The notes: generated by a model not told the origin, from the sequence alone. A DNA stretch of 64,000 nucleotides from Microbacterium barkeri (GCF_027921765.1 NZ_BSEJ01000014.1:35709-99708); one strand, 5' to 3'. Numbered from the stretch's first letter, positions 39,745 through 49,502 are shown. Made by a program: numbers and translations.

Positions 39745-40491
39745 ATGAACGATTTCGCATCCACTCCCGCTCTCACCCTCCTCCCTGCCGTCGACGTCGC
39801 GGACGGCAAGGCCGTCCGCCTGACGCAGGGCGAGGCCGGTTCGGAGACGAGCTACGGCGACCCCATCGAGGCCGCGGAGAACTGGAAGAGCCAGGGGGCG
39901 GACTGGATCCACCTCGTCGACCTCGACGCCGCGTTCGGCCGCGGCAGCAACGCCGGCATCCTGCGCAAGGTGATCAAGCACATGCGCGGCGTCAACGTCG
40001 AGCTGTCCGGCGGCATCCGGGACGACGCCTCGCTCGAGGCTGCGCTCGAGAGCGGCGCCCAGCGCATCAACCTCGGCACGGCGGCCCTCGAGAACCCCGA
40101 GTGGACGGCCTCCGTGATCAGCCGCTACGGCGAGGCGATCGCGGTCGGCCTCGACGTGCGCGGGACGACGCTGGCCGCGCGCGGCTGGACCCAGGACGGC
40201 GGCGACCTCTGGGAGGTGCTCGACCGCCTCGAGGAGGCCGGCTGCAGCCGCTACGTCGTCACGGACGTCACCAAGGACGGCACGCTGCGCGGCCCCAACA
40301 TCGAGCTGCTCCGCGAGATGGCGCAGCGCACGCCCAAGCCGATCGTCGCCTCGGGTGGCGTGTCGAGCCTCGACGACATCGTCGCGCTGCGTGAGCTCGT
40401 GCCGCTCGGCGTCGAAGGGGCGATCGTGGGCAAGGCGCTCTACGCCGGTGCGTTCACGCTCGCCGAGGCACTGGATGTCGCGGGGTACTGA
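39745..40491 (+). CDS. priA: Phosphoribosyl isomerase HisA/PriA
   Basis: The 248-residue TIM-barrel isomerase converts ProFAR to PRFAR in histidine synthesis. Landmarks are [15 protein letters not shown] (Asp17), ELSGGIRDD, and [14 protein letters not shown] with the second catalytic Asp. Actinobacterial homologues (PriA) also perform the TrpF step of tryptophan synthesis. That dual role is likely here, but only finding no trpF in the genome would support it. AGCACGAGGTGAC precedes the ATG. sseB overlaps its end by 17 bases. Confidence 0.95.
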   Translation: MNDFASTPALTLLPAVDVADGKAVRLTQGEAGSETSYGDPIEAAENWKSQGADWIHLVDLDAAFGRGSNAGILRKVIKHMRGVNVELSGGIRDDASLEAALESGAQRINLGTAALENPEWTASVISRYGEAIAVGLDVRGTTLAARGWTQDGGDLWEVLDRLEEAGCSRYVVTDVTKDGTLRGPNIELLREMAQRTPKPIVASGGVSSLDDIVALRELVPLGVEGAIVGKALYAGAFTLAEALDVAGY

Positions 40492-41242
40492 CAACTCCGC
40501 CGACTCCGCCGGCGTCCCCTGGGAGGGCCGCCGGTTCCAGCCGAACCCGGCGGCAGGCGACGACGGCTCAGCCGATCCCGCCCTGTGGGAGGCGCTGACG
40601 TCGTTCCGTGCCGGGTCCGGCTCTCAGCGCGCGGTCGTCGACGCCCTGCGGACGGCGCGCGTGCTCGTGCCGCTCGTCGCGGAGAAGGGCGACGAGGGCG
40701 TCGGGCCGAACGGCCTCACGGTCGACAAGACCCAGGAGCTCTCGATCGTGACCGTGGCCGCGCCAGACGGGCGCAAGGTGCTTCCGCTCTTCTCCTGCGT
40801 CGACACCATGTCCGCGTGGGACCCGAAGGCGCGGCCGATCCCGGTTGCGGGCACGCGCGCTGCGCTCTCGGCGGCGGGCGAGGACACCGACCTCATCGTG
40901 CTCGACCCGACGAGCCCGACCGAGTTCGTCGTGCGCCGCCCTGCCGTGTGGGCGATCGCGCAGGATCAGGGGTGGGAGCCCGCCCCGGCCAATCCCGACG
41001 TCCTGCTCGGGCTGCAGGACAGCGTGGCGGGGGAGCTCGCCGTCGTCGATGTCGGCGTGGAGGCAGGGGATCCGGGCGCGCGGCTCGCCGGCCCGGAGCT
41101 CATCGTGCGCCTGAAGCTCATCGCGGGCCTCGACCGGTCCGAGCTCGACGCCGTCCTCCAGCGTCTCGCGCGCCGCTGGGCCGCCGACGACCGGATCGCC
41201 GTGCTCGTCGACTCGCTCCAGGTCAAACTCGACGCCGCCTGA
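40475..41242 (+). CDS. SseB family protein
   Basis: The 255-residue soluble protein contains an SseB N-terminal-type domain (about residues 55-130, with [12 protein letters not shown] and [12 protein letters not shown]) followed by [16 protein letters not shown]. The first 35 residues are polar and probably disordered. SseB-domain proteins in actinobacteria are often beside hisA, and their function is not established. The ATG lies within the end of hisA, so translation is coupled. Serine hydroxymethyltransferase-linked names for this family are not supported by anything visible. Confidence 0.88.
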   Translation: MSRGTDNSADSAGVPWEGRRFQPNPAAGDDGSADPALWEALTSFRAGSGSQRAVVDALRTARVLVPLVAEKGDEGVGPNGLTVDKTQELSIVTVAAPDGRKVLPLFSCVDTMSAWDPKARPIPVAGTRAALSAAGEDTDLIVLDPTSPTEFVVRRPAVWAIAQDQGWEPAPANPDVLLGLQDSVAGELAVVDVGVEAGDPGARLAGPELIVRLKLIAGLDRSELDAVLQRLARRWAADDRIAVLVDSLQVKLDAA

Positions 41243-41266
41243 GACGTGGGGCCGTCGCGTCGGGCG

Positions 41267-41677
41267 TCAGACGACCGGCCCCGTCCACTTCTCGCCCGGC
41301 CCCTTGCCGGGGGCGTCGGGGATCGTCGACAGCTCGCGGAAGCGCAGCTGAAGCGAGCGCAGGCCATCCCGGATCGGCCGCGCGTGCATGTCGCTGATCT
41401 CGGGCGCCGCGGCCGTGACGAGTCCCGCGAGGGCGTTGATGAGCTTGCGCGCCTCGTCGAGATCGACGAGGTCGTCGGCGTCCGGCGAGTCGGCGAGACC
41501 GAGCTTGACGGCGGCGGCGCTCATGAGGTGCACGCAGCCGGAGGCGATGACCTCGACGGCCGCGACGTCGGCGATGTCGCGGACGGCGTCTGTCGCCGCC
41601 GACGCCTGCTCCTGCTCCTCCCATCGCGCGTGGCGCTCGGGGTCGAAGGGGGAGTTGTCCGCGGGAATGGCGCTCAT
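41267..41677 (-). CDS. DUF1844 domain protein
   Basis: The 136-residue protein contains the alpha-helical DUF1844 block ([22 protein letters not shown], then [16 protein letters not shown]). Such genes commonly lie next to infC in actinobacteria. The function is unknown. I start at the ATG at 41677; the longer frame would run into the infC promoter. It is convergent with sseB and divergent from infC. Confidence 0.88.
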   Translation of the reverse strand: MSAIPADNSPFDPERHARWEEQEQASAATDAVRDIADVAAVEVIASGCVHLMSAAAVKLGLADSPDADDLVDLDEARKLINALAGLVTAAAPEISDMHARPIRDGLRSLQLRFRELSTIPDAPGKGPGEKWTGPVV

Positions 41678-41691
41678 GGTCCGCTCTCTGT

Positions 41692-41924
41692 TAGACTTCT
41701 GCGGGCTCCGGAGTGCTCTCCGGACGAAAGAGGATTCAGTTCCCACCCGCGCTTGCCGTTCCAGGCTACCGGGTCATGCACACTCCGCTCGCGTCTGCGC
41801 GAGTCGATCAGGGTGTCGAGCCGATGCGTGTCGTCGTGCTCGGGTGGATGCTGAAGACTCTCCCGCCCGCAGCCGCGACCCTCGCAGCTGCGGAGGCTCG
41901 AATCTCGCACCCAAGGAGTTCCGC
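41692..41924 (+). promoter_or_regulatory. infC promoter and long leader
   Basis: A -10 box TAGACT at 41692-41697 is followed by a hairpin (41707-41712 with 41719-41724) and about 200 further bases before the IF-3 start. The ribosome site AAGGAG is at 41913-41918. A long leader fits the known feedback control of the IF-3/L35/L20 operon, but I recognise no named RNA motif. Confidence 0.55.
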
Positions 41925-42521
41925 ATCAGCGATCCCCGCACCAACGAGCGCATCCGCGTGCCAGAGGTCCGACTCGTCGGCCCGGCAGGCGAGCAGATCG
42001 GCGTCGTCCGTATCGAGGTTGCTCTGCGCCTGGCGCAGGAGGCAGACCTCGACCTCGTCGAGGTGGCCCCCAACTCTCGTCCTCCCGTGGTCAAGATCAT
42101 GGACTACGGGAAGTTCAAGTACGAGGCCGCCCAGAAGGCCAAGGAAGCACGCCGCAACCAGGCGAACACGGTCCTCAAGGAGGTCCGCTTCCGCCTGAAG
42201 ATCGACCAGCACGACTACGACACCAAGCGCAAGCGTGCCGAGGGCTTCCTGCAGGCCGGCGACAAGGTCAAGGCGATGATCCTCTTCCGCGGACGCGAGC
42301 AGTCGCGTCCCGATCAGGGCGTGCGCCTGCTGCAGAAGTTCGCCGAGGACGTCTCGGAGTTCGGCTCCGTGGAGTCGCGCCCGACGATCGACGGCCGCAA
42401 CATGGTGATGGTGATCGCTCCGCACAAGAACAAGTCGGAGGCGAAGGCCGAGCAGAACGCCGCCCGCGCAGCCAACAAGCAGGCGCAGCGCGAGGCCAAG
42501 GCCGCTCCCGCCGGGGAGTAG
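41925..42521 (+). CDS. infC: Translation initiation factor IF-3, apparent ATC start
   Basis: IF-3 binds the 30S subunit and rejects non-standard start codons. The 198-residue protein starts [17 protein letters not shown], aligned with the normal N-terminus of the family, and runs through [19 protein letters not shown] and the C-terminal domain to a basic Ala-rich tail. The start codon is ATC at 41925: AAGGAG lies 6 bases upstream at ideal spacing, and no ATG, GTG or TTG in frame lies near. Non-AUG starts of infC (ATT in E. coli) are the textbook basis for autoregulation. rpmI follows after 75 bases. Confidence 0.93.
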   Translation: MSDPRTNERIRVPEVRLVGPAGEQIGVVRIEVALRLAQEADLDLVEVAPNSRPPVVKIMDYGKFKYEAAQKAKEARRNQANTVLKEVRFRLKIDQHDYDTKRKRAEGFLQAGDKVKAMILFRGREQSRPDQGVRLLQKFAEDVSEFGSVESRPTIDGRNMVMVIAPHKNKSEAKAEQNAARAANKQAQREAKAAPAGE

Positions 42522-42556
42522 TCCCGAGAACTTCCCGCCGCGGCGGGTTGCACACA

Positions 42557-42581
42557 ACGTCGCCCCGTGGGGCGCAGACGT
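42557..42581 (+). promoter_or_regulatory. Hairpin ahead of rpmI, candidate L20 target
   Basis: CGCCCC/GGGGCG (42561-42566 with 42569-42574) sits inside ACGT/ACGT arms at 42557-42560 and 42578-42581, directly before the rpmI ribosome site TAAGGAA. A CCCGC/GCGGG stem precedes it at 42534-42547. L20 is known to repress this operon by binding structured mRNA in other bacteria, so the site is plausible but unproven. Confidence 0.4.
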
Positions 42582-42596
42582 AAGGAAAAGAAGAAG

Positions 42597-42791
42597 ATGC
42601 CGAAGCAGAAGACCCACTCGGGCAGCAAGAAGCGCTTCAAGATCACCGGCAGCGGCAAGATCAAGAAGCAGCAGGCGAACATGCGTCACAACCTCGAGCA
42701 CAAGTCGAGCCGCCGCACCCGCCGCCTGAACCAGGACCAGGTCATCTCTGGCAACGACCTCAAGGTCGTCAAGAAGCTCCTCGGTCGCTGA
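42597..42791 (+). CDS. rpmI: 50S ribosomal protein L35
   Basis: L35 is a small basic protein of the large subunit. The 64-residue product reads [20 protein letters not shown] at its start, with standard length and charge. It lies between infC and rplT as in most bacteria. TAAGGAAAAGAAGAAG precedes the ATG. Confidence 0.98.
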   Translation: MPKQKTHSGSKKRFKITGSGKIKKQQANMRHNLEHKSSRRTRRLNQDQVISGNDLKVVKKLLGR

Positions 42792-42823
42792 CCGCGACGC
42801 ACGTTCGTTAGGAAGTATGAAGA

Positions 42824-43210
42824 ATGGCTAGAGTCAAGCGCGCAGTCAATGCGCAGAAGAAGCGTCGCGTCATCCTCGAGCGCGCCTCGGGCTACCGCGG
42901 ACAGCGTTCGCGTCTGTACCGGAAGGCGAAGGAGCAGGTCACCCACTCGCTCGTCTACGCGTACCGTGACCGCCGCCAGCGCAAGGGCGACTTCCGTCGC
43001 CTGTGGATCCAGCGCATCAACGCTGCGAGCCGCGCCAACGGCCTCACCTACAACCGCCTCATCCAGGGCCTCGGCCTCGCGGGTGTCGAGGTGGACCGCC
43101 GCATGCTGGCCGAGCTCGCCGTGAACGAGCCCGCCACGTTCGCCGCGCTCGTCGACGTCGCCAAGAAGGCGCTGCCGGGCGACGTGAACGCGCCGAAGTC
43201 GGCTGCGTGA
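42824..43210 (+). CDS. rplT: 50S ribosomal protein L20
   Basis: L20 is an early assembly protein binding 23S rRNA and, in several bacteria, the translational repressor of its own operon. The 128-residue protein begins [15 protein letters not shown] and includes [16 protein letters not shown] and the conserved C-terminal [27 protein letters not shown] precedes the ATG. A strong terminator follows. Confidence 0.98.
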   Translation: MARVKRAVNAQKKRRVILERASGYRGQRSRLYRKAKEQVTHSLVYAYRDRRQRKGDFRRLWIQRINAASRANGLTYNRLIQGLGLAGVEVDRRMLAELAVNEPATFAALVDVAKKALPGDVNAPKSAA

Positions 43211-43226
43211 TCTGACACGATCTCCG

Positions 43227-43258
43227 CAAGAGGGCGTCCCGTGAGGGGCGCCCTCTTG
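43227..43258 (+). terminator. Terminator of the infC-rpmI-rplT operon
   Basis: CAAGAGGGCG at 43227-43236 pairs with 43249-43258, and TCCC/GGGG extends the stem inside to a GTGA tetraloop (43241-43244), about 14 bp in all. The tyrS terminator has the same loop design. Confidence 0.9.
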
Positions 43259-43279
43259 TCATGTCCCTAGACTTGACAT

Positions 43280-44086
43280 GTGCTGGAGAATCCCCGGTCG
43301 CCGCGTGTGCGGGCCGTAGCGAAGCTGGCGAGGCGCGTCGCGCGCAAGGAGACGGGGCTGTTCCTCCTGGAGGGGCCGCAGGCCGTGCGCGAGGCGGTGA
43401 CCTACCGCCCCGACGTGATCGTCGAGCTCTTCGCGACGCCGACGGCGCTCGAGAAGCACGCCGACCTCCGTGCTCGGCTGATCGACGAGGGCGTCGAGAT
43501 CGAGTTCGTCACCGAGCCCGTCCTCGAGTCGATGGCCGACACGGTCACGCCGCAGGGGTTCGTCGCGGTGGCGAAGCAGAACCCCACGGCGCTGAAGGAC
43601 GTGTTCGCGGCAGAGCCGCGCCTCATCGCGATCTGCGAGGAGGTGCGCGATCCCGGCAACCTGGGCACGATCATCCGGGCGGCCGATGCCGCGGGCGCGG
43701 ACGCCGTGATCCTCACGGGCCGCACGGTCGACCCGTACAACCCCAAGGTCGTCCGCTCGACCACCGGGTCGCTCTTCCACGTGCCGGTCGCGGTCGGCGC
43801 GGAGCTCGAGGACGTCATCACGCGCGCGAAGGGCGCGGGACTCGCTGTCCTCGCGGCCGACGTGAAGGGCGACGACCTCCTCGCGGCGCGGGAGAGCGGC
43901 GCGCTCGCTCGCCCGATGGGATGGCTGTTCGGGAACGAGGCGCGCGGGCTCGCCGACGAGGCGCTCGCCCTCGCCGACGGCGCGCTGCGCCTCCCCATCT
44001 ACGGGAAGGCCGAGTCGCTCAACCTCGCGACCGCCGCGAGCGTGTGCCTCTACGAGACCGCGTTCGCGCAGCGCGCGGCCGGCTGA
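43280..44086 (+). CDS. TrmH/SpoU family RNA methyltransferase
   Basis: The 268-residue enzyme should 2'-O-methylate rRNA or tRNA. It has an N-terminal substrate-binding domain (FLLEGPQAVREAV) and a C-terminal trefoil-knot SPOUT domain with CEEVRDPGNLGTIIRAADA, LFGNEARGL and LPIYGKAESLNLATAASV, the three SpoU motifs. The start is GTG, 70 bases after rplT, and pheST usually follows such a gene in actinobacteria; here pheS is 6 kb away behind gluABCD. The target nucleotide is not readable from sequence. Confidence 0.93.
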   Translation: MLENPRSPRVRAVAKLARRVARKETGLFLLEGPQAVREAVTYRPDVIVELFATPTALEKHADLRARLIDEGVEIEFVTEPVLESMADTVTPQGFVAVAKQNPTALKDVFAAEPRLIAICEEVRDPGNLGTIIRAADAAGADAVILTGRTVDPYNPKVVRSTTGSLFHVPVAVGAELEDVITRAKGAGLAVLAADVKGDDLLAARESGALARPMGWLFGNEARGLADEALALADGALRLPIYGKAESLNLATAASVCLYETAFAQRAAG

Positions 44087-44168
44087 GCCGCCGTCGACCC
44101 GTTACAACTCGGTAAAGGCTCCCGCGTCGGTGTTCAGCCGATGCTCAGAGTGCGCCTAGGGTGGGCCC

Positions 44169-44909
<741 letters not shown>

Positions 44910-44971
44910 CGTACCGGGGTCGCGCGGCCACGCGCACGCGACTCGATCTGATCCACGAGAGAGGAAATCAC

Positions 44972-45877
44972 ATGCGAAAGTTCCGGAACATCGCGGGCGT
45001 CGGCATCGCGGCCGTCGCGCTGCTGGCCCTCGCCGGCTGCAACAGCGGGTCGCCCACGGGTGATGGCGGCACCGGCGGGGACGCGGGTGGCGACGGCGGC
45101 GACGAGGCGCTCTGGGAGGTCGCGAGCGACGTCCAGCTCGAGGGCAGCCCGACCTTCGATCGCATGACGGAGGCCGGCGAGGTCGTCATCGGCGTCAAGA
45201 ACGACCAGCCGGGGCTCGGCTACGAGGACCCGGTGAGCGGCGAGCGCACGGGCTTCGACGTCGACATCGCACGCTGGATCGCCGCGTCGCTCGGCTTCAG
45301 CGAGGACCAGATCGACTTCCAGACGATCCCCTCGGCGAACCGCGAGCAGGAGATCATCAACGGCAACATCGACTACTACGTCGGCACCTACTCGATGACC
45401 GACGCGCGCGACGAGCTCATCGACTTCGCCGGGCCGTACTTCATCACCGGCCAGGGCCTGCTCGTGGCGGCGGACGACGACTCGATCAACGGGCCCGACG
45501 ACCTCGTCGACAAGGTCACCTGCTCGGTCACGGGCTCGACGCCGCTGCAGCGCATCCGCGAGGAGTACGGCGGCGAGGTCGTCGAGCGCGGCACCTACTC
45601 GGAGTGCGTCGAGAACCTGCTCCAGGGCCAGGTCGACGCGATCACGACCGACGAGGCGATCCTCGCGGGCTACGTCCAGGAGCGCCCCGACGAGCTGAAG
45701 CTCGCCGGCGAGCCCTTCAGCGAGGAGCGCTACGGCGTCGGCATCGCCGACGGCGACACGGCGCTCCAGGAGCACATCAACACCCTCTTCACCGAGGGCA
45801 ACGACGTGTGGACCGCCCTGTACGAGCAGTACCTCGAGCCGGCCGGCGTCGTCGCCGAGCAGCCCGAGGTCGACTGA
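44972..45877 (+). CDS. gluB: Glutamate-type ABC transporter, substrate-binding lipoprotein
   Basis: The 301-residue protein has a lipoprotein signal (lipobox LALAGC, Cys23), a Gly/Asp-rich linker of about 20 residues, and a periplasmic-binding fold of the polar amino acid family (VVIGVKNDQPGLGYEDP, GFDVDIARWIAA, and YYVGTYSMTDARDELIDFAG). It is anchored outside the membrane and delivers substrate to GluCD. GAGAGGAAATCAC precedes the ATG. The family mostly binds glutamate, aspartate or glutamine. Confidence 0.94.
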   Translation: MRKFRNIAGVGIAAVALLALAGCNSGSPTGDGGTGGDAGGDGGDEALWEVASDVQLEGSPTFDRMTEAGEVVIGVKNDQPGLGYEDPVSGERTGFDVDIARWIAASLGFSEDQIDFQTIPSANREQEIINGNIDYYVGTYSMTDARDELIDFAGPYFITGQGLLVAADDDSINGPDDLVDKVTCSVTGSTPLQRIREEYGGEVVERGTYSECVENLLQGQVDAITTDEAILAGYVQERPDELKLAGEPFSEERYGVGIADGDTALQEHINTLFTEGNDVWTALYEQYLEPAGVVAEQPEVD

Positions 45878-45944
45878 TCCCGTGCGGGCCGGGGGCGGCG
45901 TCCCCGGCCCGCACCCTCGACGCTGATCGTCTGGAAGGAGAACC

Positions 45945-46592
45945 GTGGGCGTCATCACCGACAACCTCGACCTGTGGGGCGAGGCGCTGCTCGGCACCCT
46001 CAAGCTCTTCTTCGGCGGCGGGCTGCTCGCGCTCGTCCTCGGCATCATCGTCGGGGCCATGCGCGTCTCGCCCGTGCCCATCGCCCGGGCGGTCGGCACG
46101 CTGTACGTGAACACGATCCGCAACACGCCGCTCACCCTCGTGTTCTTCGGGTTCTCGTTCGCGCTGCCGCCCCTGCTCGGGGTGCGGATGGACTACACGC
46201 TGCTCGGCATCTGCGCCCTCGGGATCTACACGGCGACCTACGTGGCCGAGACCATCCGCTCGGGCATCAACACGGTGCCCGTGGGGCAGGCCGAGGCGGC
46301 GCGCGCGATCGGCCTGAGCTTCGGGCAGGTCATGACGCTGGTCGTCATGCCGCAGGCGTTCCGCTCGGTGATCCCGCCCATGATGAGCGTGTTCATCGCG
46401 CTCCTCAAGAACACGACGGTGGCCGCCGGCTTCTCCGTGCTCAACCTCGGGTCGCTGCGCGACTGGATGAGCGAGCGCGGCGAGAACCAGCTCGTCGTGA
46501 TCATCTGGGTGATGGTGGTGTTCGTCGCGCTCGTCATGCTGCTGTCGTGGCTGCAGCGGGCGCTCGAGAAGCGTTGGACGGTGTCGCGATGA
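45945..46592 (+). CDS. gluC: Glutamate-type ABC transporter, permease
   Basis: The 215-residue membrane protein is a HisM-family permease with about five helices. The EAA loop reads GQAEAARAIGLSFGQVM, and LKNTTVAAGFSV follows. The start is GTG at 45945 after GGAAGGAGAACC. It overlaps gluD by 4 bases (ATGA), so the two permease subunits are coupled. Confidence 0.93.
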   Translation: MGVITDNLDLWGEALLGTLKLFFGGGLLALVLGIIVGAMRVSPVPIARAVGTLYVNTIRNTPLTLVFFGFSFALPPLLGVRMDYTLLGICALGIYTATYVAETIRSGINTVPVGQAEAARAIGLSFGQVMTLVVMPQAFRSVIPPMMSVFIALLKNTTVAAGFSVLNLGSLRDWMSERGENQLVVIIWVMVVFVALVMLLSWLQRALEKRWTVSR

Positions 46593-47512
46593 GCGGAAGC
46601 GTTCTCTACGACGTCCCCGGACCGCGCGCGATCGTCCGGAACCGGATCATCGGCGCCCTCACGATCGTGCTCGTCGCGGCCGTGATCGGATGGCTCGTGT
46701 GGCGGCTCGCGGCGACGGGCCAGTTCACGGCGTCCAAGTGGGAGGCATTCACCTACACCGCGGTGTGGGCGCAGATCGCAGCGGCCACGGGACGGACGCT
46801 CGCCGCGTTCGGCCTCGCGGCGGTCGGCGCGCTCATCCTCGGCTTCCTCCTCGCGATCGGCCGCCTGTCGGACCACGCCTGGATCCGCTGGCCCATCGCC
46901 ACCGTGACTGAGTTCCTGCGCGCGGTCCCCGTGCTCGTCATGATGTTCCTCCTCTACTACGGGCTGCCGGTCGTGGGCATCCGGATGGAGAACTACTGGG
47001 TCGTCGTCATCTCGCTCATCGCGTACAACGGCTCCGTGCTCGCGGAGGTCATCCGGGCCGGCGTCCTCGCCCTGCCGAAGGGGCAGAGCGAGGCGGGGTA
47101 CGCGATCGGACTCGGCAAGTCGGGCGTGATGCGCCTCATCCTGCTGCCGCAGGCGATCCGCGCGATGATGCCGGTGATCATCGCCCAGCTCGTCGTCACC
47201 CTCAAGGACACTGCCCTCGGCTTCATCATCACGTACGAGGAGCTGCTGTTCTTCGCGCGCTTCATCGGCTCGCGGGCACCGCTCGACTCGCCGATCGTCC
47301 CGGCGACGATCATCGTCGCGGCCATCTACATCGGCCTCTGCCTCATCCTCTCGGGCATCGCGAGGTACACCGAGAAGCGGATGAGCAGCTCGCCCAAGGT
47401 CCGCGGCGGCGCGCCCGATCCGCGTCAGCACGAGGACGCGACGGTCACGTCGGTCATCGCGCAGCAGGGCGCTGACCCCTTCGGCGAGGGCACGAGCGGC
47501 CGCTCGGCCTGA
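46589..47512 (+). CDS. gluD: Glutamate-type ABC transporter, permease
   Basis: The 307-residue permease has an N-terminal extension of about 60 residues with one helix, then the HisM-type core. The EAA loop is GQSEAGYAIGLGKSGVM, and LKDTALGFIITYEELLFF follows. A cytoplasmic tail of about 45 polar residues closes the protein. It pairs with GluC. The longer tail relative to GluC is usual for GluD proteins. Confidence 0.93.
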   Translation: MSGSVLYDVPGPRAIVRNRIIGALTIVLVAAVIGWLVWRLAATGQFTASKWEAFTYTAVWAQIAAATGRTLAAFGLAAVGALILGFLLAIGRLSDHAWIRWPIATVTEFLRAVPVLVMMFLLYYGLPVVGIRMENYWVVVISLIAYNGSVLAEVIRAGVLALPKGQSEAGYAIGLGKSGVMRLILLPQAIRAMMPVIIAQLVVTLKDTALGFIITYEELLFFARFIGSRAPLDSPIVPATIIVAAIYIGLCLILSGIARYTEKRMSSSPKVRGGAPDPRQHEDATVTSVIAQQGADPFGEGTSGRSA

Positions 47513-47574
47513 GCACGGCGCCCGTCGGCCGGCGTCGCATCGGGCACGCGGCCCGCTTCTGGAATACTGGCCGC

Positions 47575-49047
47575 GTGCCTCTCCCCACATCGCGCTCCGA
47601 CCGGAGCCCTCTGCGTCGCGTCGCGCTCGGAATCGCGGCCGCCCTCGCGATCGCCCTGCTTCCCGCCGCCGGCTCTGTCGCCGCTCCCGTCGCCGATCCG
47701 CGTTCCGCGGCGCTTTCGGCGGCCGCCGAGACGGATGTCGCCGACATCCCGACGCCCGAGGACGGTGACTACCTCGGATCGCCCACGGAGGACGAGGCCG
47801 ACCCGGGTGAGTACTCCGCGCAGGACGACGCGGTCGACGCGGCGACGCTCGCCGGCTTCAACGCGGGCAACCTCATCAGCGACGCGAAGATGTACACCTC
47901 GGGCACGATGTCGGCCGCGCAGATCCAGTCGTTCCTCAACGGCAAGGTGCCGAACTGCCATCCGGACTACACGTGCCTCAAGGAGTTCGCGCAGCGGACG
48001 GCGACGAAGCAGGCGAACGCGTACTGCGCCGGGACGTATCAGGGAGCATCGCGCGAGTCGGCGGCGACCATCATCTCCAAGGTCTCCCGCGCGTGCGGCG
48101 TGAGCGAGAAGGTGCTCCTCGTCATGCTCCAGAAGGAGCAGGGCCTCGTCACGCACACCTGGCCGAGCGACTGGCGCTACGACATCGCGATGGGCTACGC
48201 CTGCCCTGACGGCGCGTCGTGCGACGAGCGGTACTTCGGCTTCCAGAACCAGGTGTACATGGCGGCGTACCAGCTGCAGCGGTACGCCAAGGACCCGTAC
48301 TTCAACTGGTACCCCGTCGGGAAGACCTCGCAGGTGCGCTGGCACCCGAATGCGAGCTGCGGATCCGGCCCGGTCCAGATCGCCAACAAGGCGACCGCCG
48401 CGCTGTACTATTACACGCCGTATCAGCCGAACGCGGCGTCGCTCGCGGCAGGCTACGGAGCCTCGTCCGACCCCTGTGCGTCGTACGGCAACCGGAACTT
48501 CTACAACTACTACACCGACTGGTTCGGTCCCACGGGCGGCGGGTCGGGCGGCAAGGCCGACCCGCGCGACAGCGTCGCGGTGTACCGCTTCTGGAGCCAG
48601 AAGTTCGACAACGCGCACTTCTACACCGTGAACCGGTCCGAGGCGCAGACGCTCCACCGGACCGATCGGAACTGGACGTACGAGGGCACCGACTTCCGCG
48701 TGTGGCCGGTGTCCAACGGGAGCTGCCGCGCCGGAACGGTCGCCGTCCACCGCTTCTGGTCGTCGTCGTTCGCATCGCACTTCTACACGACCAACGCCCA
48801 GGAGGCGCAGAAGGTCCGCACCACCGACCGGAACTGGACGTACGAGGGCATCGGGTTCTGCACCGCCGCCTCCGCCAACCGCGACACGGTGCCGGTGCAC
48901 CGCTTCTGGAGCGCGAAGTTCCGCAAGCACTTCTACACCGCGAACGCCGCGGAGGCGCGTCAGCTGCGCGAGGGCGACCGGAACTGGACCTACGAGGGCG
49001 TGGCGATGTACGCGCCGTCGTGGGGCCCGCAGCCGCCCGCGCTCTGA
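47575..49047 (+). CDS. Secreted protein with three DUF5648-type repeats
   Basis: The 490-residue exported protein has a signal peptide (basic start, hydrophobic core about residues 18-36). An acidic linker follows, then a conserved actinobacterial domain of about 225 residues (NLISDAKMYTSGTMSAAQIQ to NRNFYNYYTDWFG) with several cysteines and EKVLLVMLQKEQGLV, a segment resembling the catalytic-Glu region of lysozyme-like enzymes. Three C-terminal repeats of about 45 residues share the pattern VHRFWS...HFYT.N..EA...DRNWTYEG. Such repeats probably bind extracellular ligands or cell wall. The start is GTG. Enzymatic activity is unproven. Confidence 0.85.
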   Translation: MPLPTSRSDRSPLRRVALGIAAALAIALLPAAGSVAAPVADPRSAALSAAAETDVADIPTPEDGDYLGSPTEDEADPGEYSAQDDAVDAATLAGFNAGNLISDAKMYTSGTMSAAQIQSFLNGKVPNCHPDYTCLKEFAQRTATKQANAYCAGTYQGASRESAATIISKVSRACGVSEKVLLVMLQKEQGLVTHTWPSDWRYDIAMGYACPDGASCDERYFGFQNQVYMAAYQLQRYAKDPYFNWYPVGKTSQVRWHPNASCGSGPVQIANKATAALYYYTPYQPNAASLAAGYGASSDPCASYGNRNFYNYYTDWFGPTGGGSGGKADPRDSVAVYRFWSQKFDNAHFYTVNRSEAQTLHRTDRNWTYEGTDFRVWPVSNGSCRAGTVAVHRFWSSSFASHFYTTNAQEAQKVRTTDRNWTYEGIGFCTAASANRDTVPVHRFWSAKFRKHFYTANAAEARQLREGDRNWTYEGVAMYAPSWGPQPPAL

Positions 49048-49070
49048 GCGCGACGGAGCACGGCGACCGG
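49034..49070 (+). repeat. 37-bp direct repeat, left copy
   Basis: This 37-mer, beginning CGCCCGCGCTCTGAGCGCG, recurs at 49987-50023 with a single mismatch. The left copy contains the stop codon of the DUF5648-repeat gene and the left arm of its terminator. The two copies enclose ridA and most of hxlR. Confidence 0.9.
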
Positions 49071-49084
49071 ATGCGCCGTGCTCC
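49055..49084 (+). terminator. Terminator of the DUF5648-repeat gene
   Basis: GGAGCACGGCG at 49055-49065 pairs perfectly with 49074-49084 over an 8-base loop, 8 bases after the stop. It also faces the convergent ridA gene. Confidence 0.82.
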
Positions 49085-49091
49085 GCGGGGC

Positions 49092-49502
49092 TCAGTCCAG
49101 GATCGCCTCGGCCTCGACCTCGACGAGGACGTCCGGCTCGAACAGGCAGTCCACCCCGATGGCCGACAGCGGCGGCAGCGGCTGCGGGATCCCGAGCTCA
49201 TCGGCGACCCGCTCGATGCCCTCCATGAATGCCGGATAGGACTCCGGGGTCCACCGCGTCACGAAGAAGCGCAGGCGCACGACGTCACCGAAGGTGGCAC
49301 CGGCGCCGGCGAGACCTCGCGCGGTGTTGCGGAGGGCATGGGCGAGCTGCCCGGCCAGGTCGCCCGGCGCCACGGCGCGGCCGGCCTCGTCACGCGCGAT
49401 CTGGCCGGCGACATGGACGAGACGCGACCCGGTGCTCACCGAGACGTGGTGGTAGGGCACGGGCTGGAACATCCCCTCCGGAGTCAGCAGTTCTACAGTC
49501 AC
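49092..49502 (-). CDS. RidA family protein
   Basis: The 136-residue protein is a RidA/YjgF-type trimer-forming protein; RidA members hydrolyse reactive enamine/imine intermediates of amino acid metabolism. VHVAGQIARDEAGRAV, then ALRNTARGLAGAGATFGDVVRLRFFV and the C-terminal VEVEAEAI are family blocks. The start is GTG with GGAAAGGAATCGTC before it. It is divergent from an HxlR regulator, which probably controls it, and both lie between 37-bp direct repeats, so the pair looks like a recent insertion. The substrate is unknown. Confidence 0.9.
   Translation of the reverse strand: MTVELLTPEGMFQPVPYHHVSVSTGSRLVHVAGQIARDEAGRAVAPGDLAGQLAHALRNTARGLAGAGATFGDVVRLRFFVTRWTPESYPAFMEGIERVADELGIPQPLPPLSAIGVDCLFEPDVLVEVEAEAILD

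Noticed and set aside
43268..43282. TTGACA near 43273 as a -35 box of the rRNA methyltransferase gene
   Set aside because: It lies immediately before the start codon, leaving no place for a -10 box upstream of the gene.
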